Assembly (NCBI GenBank): GCA_009885185.1
Contig: VFLF01000488.1
Location: forward strand, 1-6,754
Reading direction: 5' to 3'
Length of the DNA: 6,754 nucleotides
Source: Nitrosomonadales bacterium
GTDB lineage: Bacteria; Pseudomonadota; Gammaproteobacteria; Burkholderiales; SG8-41
Part shown: positions 5,689 through 6,754 of the stretch, in pieces
Layout of the letters: each line of letters begins with the position of its first letter
How positions within the stretch are numbered: position 1 is the stretch's first letter
The notes under the pieces: model-generated
Told to the model about the DNA's origin: nothing
Seen by the model: only the letters and a program-made list of their open reading frames with translations
Database searches by the model: none
Program-made: the position numbers and the translations under genes

Positions 5689-6655
5689 TCACGCTGGACG
5701 CACCTGTCCTGTCAGCGGCCTGCGCCATTTGGCGATATTGTTCAACGCCAGCATGTCAAAGGCGCGGTTGGCGTTTTTGGCCAGACCGCGATAGCGCGCC
5801 TTGGCAAAGCCCCACAGCGTTTTGAGCGGTCGGAACACATGCTCGACCTTGGCACGAACCGAGGACTTGCGCCGATTGGTCAGCTTGTCCGCTTTACTCA
5901 ACGGTCGGTTGCGGTAAGCCCGCTGATTGGTGAAATCCTTCGCCTTCGGGACGATCTGCTTGAGCACTTCTTTCTGATTCCTATAGGCACTGTCGCCATA
6001 CATCCAGTTCTCCTGACCATGCAGCAGGTTGGGCAATTGCTGGCTGTCATGCACGTTGGCCGCCGTGATGCTGGCGCTGTGTACCAGGCCGCTGCCGCTA
6101 TCAACACCGATGTGTACTTTCATGCCGAAATACCACTGATTGCCCTTCTTGGTCTGGTGCATCTCAGGGTCACGAGCTTTGTCTTCGTTCTTGGTCGAGC
6201 TAGGGGCTGCGATGATGGTGGCGTCCACGATGGTGCCGCCGGAGAGTTTCAAGCCCCCCTTTGAGCAGCAACTCGCCGACCTTGGCAAACAGTGCCAGCC
6301 CAATCTTGTGTTCCTCCAGCAGGTGACGGAAATTGAGCAGCGTGGTGGCATCGGGCACTCGTTCGTGTCCAAGGTCGATACGGCAGAAATCACGAAACAC
6401 GGGAATATCGTAAAGCGCATCTTCACACGCTTCGTCGGCCAGGTTGAACCAATTGGCCAGCAGATACATGCGCAGCATGCGCTCGACGCCTATCGGCGGG
6501 CGGCCACCACCAGCCTTCGGGTAGTGCGGCTCGATCAAAGCGCAGAACTCAGTCCAAGGCACCAGCGTTTCCATGCGCGCCAGAAACGCCGCCTTGCGGG
6601 TGGCTCTGCTGTGCTTTTCAAATCCGCTCGCCACTGCCAGTGTCAGTTGTTTCAT
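5689..6655 (-). pseudogene. IS5-group DDE transposase with one-base frameshift
   Basis: The transposase cuts and joins the IS ends. Reading from ATG 6655, the N-terminal half has the IS5-type features KHSRATRKAAFLARME, IEPHYPKAGGGRPP and FNLADEACEDALYDIP (the DUF772-like region, about 45-118). The frame is lost at a run of six G (complement of 6254-6259), after which it reads out of register and stops near 6200. The other frame continues with GGTIVDATIIAAPSS, WMYGDSAY and VRAKVEHVFRPLK and stops at 5689. Five G would give a continuous 321-residue protein, close to the family length of about 326. In that numbering the catalytic triad is Asp144, Asp221 and Glu271, with Arg267 and Lys278 of the R(3)E(6)K signature present and Ser at the usual Tyr. 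The needed shift is +1, not the -1 used by some IS families, so mutation or sequencing error is more likely than programmed frameshifting. The leader has no strong ribosome binding site; GAGA lies about seven bases before the ATG. Confidence 0.85.
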
Positions 6656-6667
6656 GTCTTGTCTCGT

Positions 6668-6695
6668 CGCTTTCGAAAGCGTGCTATCAATAGCA
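6668..6695. promoter_or_regulatory. Two adjacent palindromes in the transposase leader
   Basis: CGCTTTCGAAAGCG (6668-6681) is a perfect 14-bp palindrome. It is followed without a gap by TGCTAT-CA-ATAGCA (6682-6695). They sit 12 bases upstream of the transposase ATG on the minus strand. In RNA they could form two hairpins that limit translation from read-in transcripts, and in DNA they could be a repressor or transposase binding site. The function is inferred; the symmetry is directly visible. Confidence 0.5.
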
Positions 6696-6733
6696 ACGTA
6701 CTACGGTTGTGCGCGTTTACACGGAATTCGCGG

Positions 6734-6750
6734 ACTTATTCAGTGTTTCC
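6734..6750 (-). repeat. Right terminal inverted repeat of the IS
   Basis: Read on the minus strand this is GGAAACACTGAATAAGT, matching the left end at 14 of 17 positions. It is the transposase-proximal end. Confidence 0.82.
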
Positions 6751-6754
6751 ATAA
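6751..6754. repeat. Right target-site duplication of the IS (ATAA)
   Basis: These last four bases of the window repeat the ATAA at 5553-5556. Host sequence that once lay upstream of the lipoprotein gene should continue beyond. Confidence 0.72.

Larger units (their letters stand above)
5557..6750 (-). mobile_element. IS5-group insertion sequence, 1194 bp
   Basis: The element is bounded by imperfect inverted repeats, GGAAACGCTGATCAAGT at the left and GGAAACACTGAATAAGT (read inward) at the right, and flanked by ATAA on both sides. It carries one IS5-type transposase gene on the minus strand. The length is almost the same as E. coli IS5 (1195 bp), and the ends resemble the GGAA...AAGT ends of that group. 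The present length includes one extra base in the transposase frameshift run. Sharp ends, an intact target duplication and a single frame lesion point to a fairly recent insertion. Confidence 0.88.

Noticed and set aside
6254..6259. Programmed -1 frameshift in the transposase
   Set aside because: The change of frame is +1 (equivalent to -2), and the site is a G run without a classical slippery heptamer for -1 shifting.
5611..6754. Plus-strand open frames inside the IS (5611-6264 and 6140-6754)
   Set aside because: They are antisense to the IS5-type transposase, and one runs through the terminal repeat into the target duplication.

Overview
The window looks like a GC-rich betaproteobacterial chromosome, most likely Burkholderiales or a relative. 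The main reasons are a Bug-family periplasmic solute-binding gene, an aromatic-type flavin monooxygenase beside a VOC-fold protein, a PrpF/GalD-type isomerase gene and an IS5-group insertion sequence. This placement comes from gene content and cannot be proved from the sequence alone. No rRNA, tRNA or CRISPR was seen.

Layout. Positions 1-2182 (minus strand) hold a two-gene operon: a two-module VOC protein (1289-2182, start fixed by a perfect AGGAGG) followed 16 bases later by an FAD-dependent aromatic-type monooxygenase. The monooxygenase is open from 1272 through position 1, so it runs off the left edge. A 174-base divergent intergenic region with an AT-rich core and two short inverted repeats separates this operon from a plus-strand four-helix membrane protein of unknown function (about 2357-2920). 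A PrpF/GalD-type isomerase follows (from 2974, behind a perfect TATAAT). Its family similarity stops abruptly near 3726 and the reading frame continues into unrelated sequence. That sequence ends in the 3' remnant of a REP-associated tyrosine transposase (about 3795-4031). A Bug-type solute-binding protein gene comes next (4078-5040), with an in-frame TGA inside its signal peptide. Convergent to it is a small lipoprotein gene (5051-5554). Its start codon abuts an IS5-group element, 5557-6750, which has imperfect terminal inverted repeats and a 4-base ATAA target duplication; the right copy occupies the last four bases of the window. The transposase of this IS carries a one-base frameshift at a run of six G.

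How it fits together. Hydroxylation by a flavin monooxygenase, a VOC protein that could act on the hydroxylated ring or its product, isomerisation of an unsaturated dicarboxylic acid by a PrpF/GalD-type enzyme, and a Bug protein for carboxylate capture together suggest a catabolic island for an aromatic or N-heteroaromatic acid. The substrate cannot be read from the sequence. The left operon appears intact, but the right half is decaying: in about 3 kb there is a truncated chimeric isomerase, a transposase remnant, a nonsense codon in the Bug gene, an IS cutting the lipoprotein gene from its native leader, and a frameshifted transposase. I found no clear previously undescribed system. The most interesting points are this decay pattern, the prpF-RAYT junction, and the IS insertion at a duplicated start codon.
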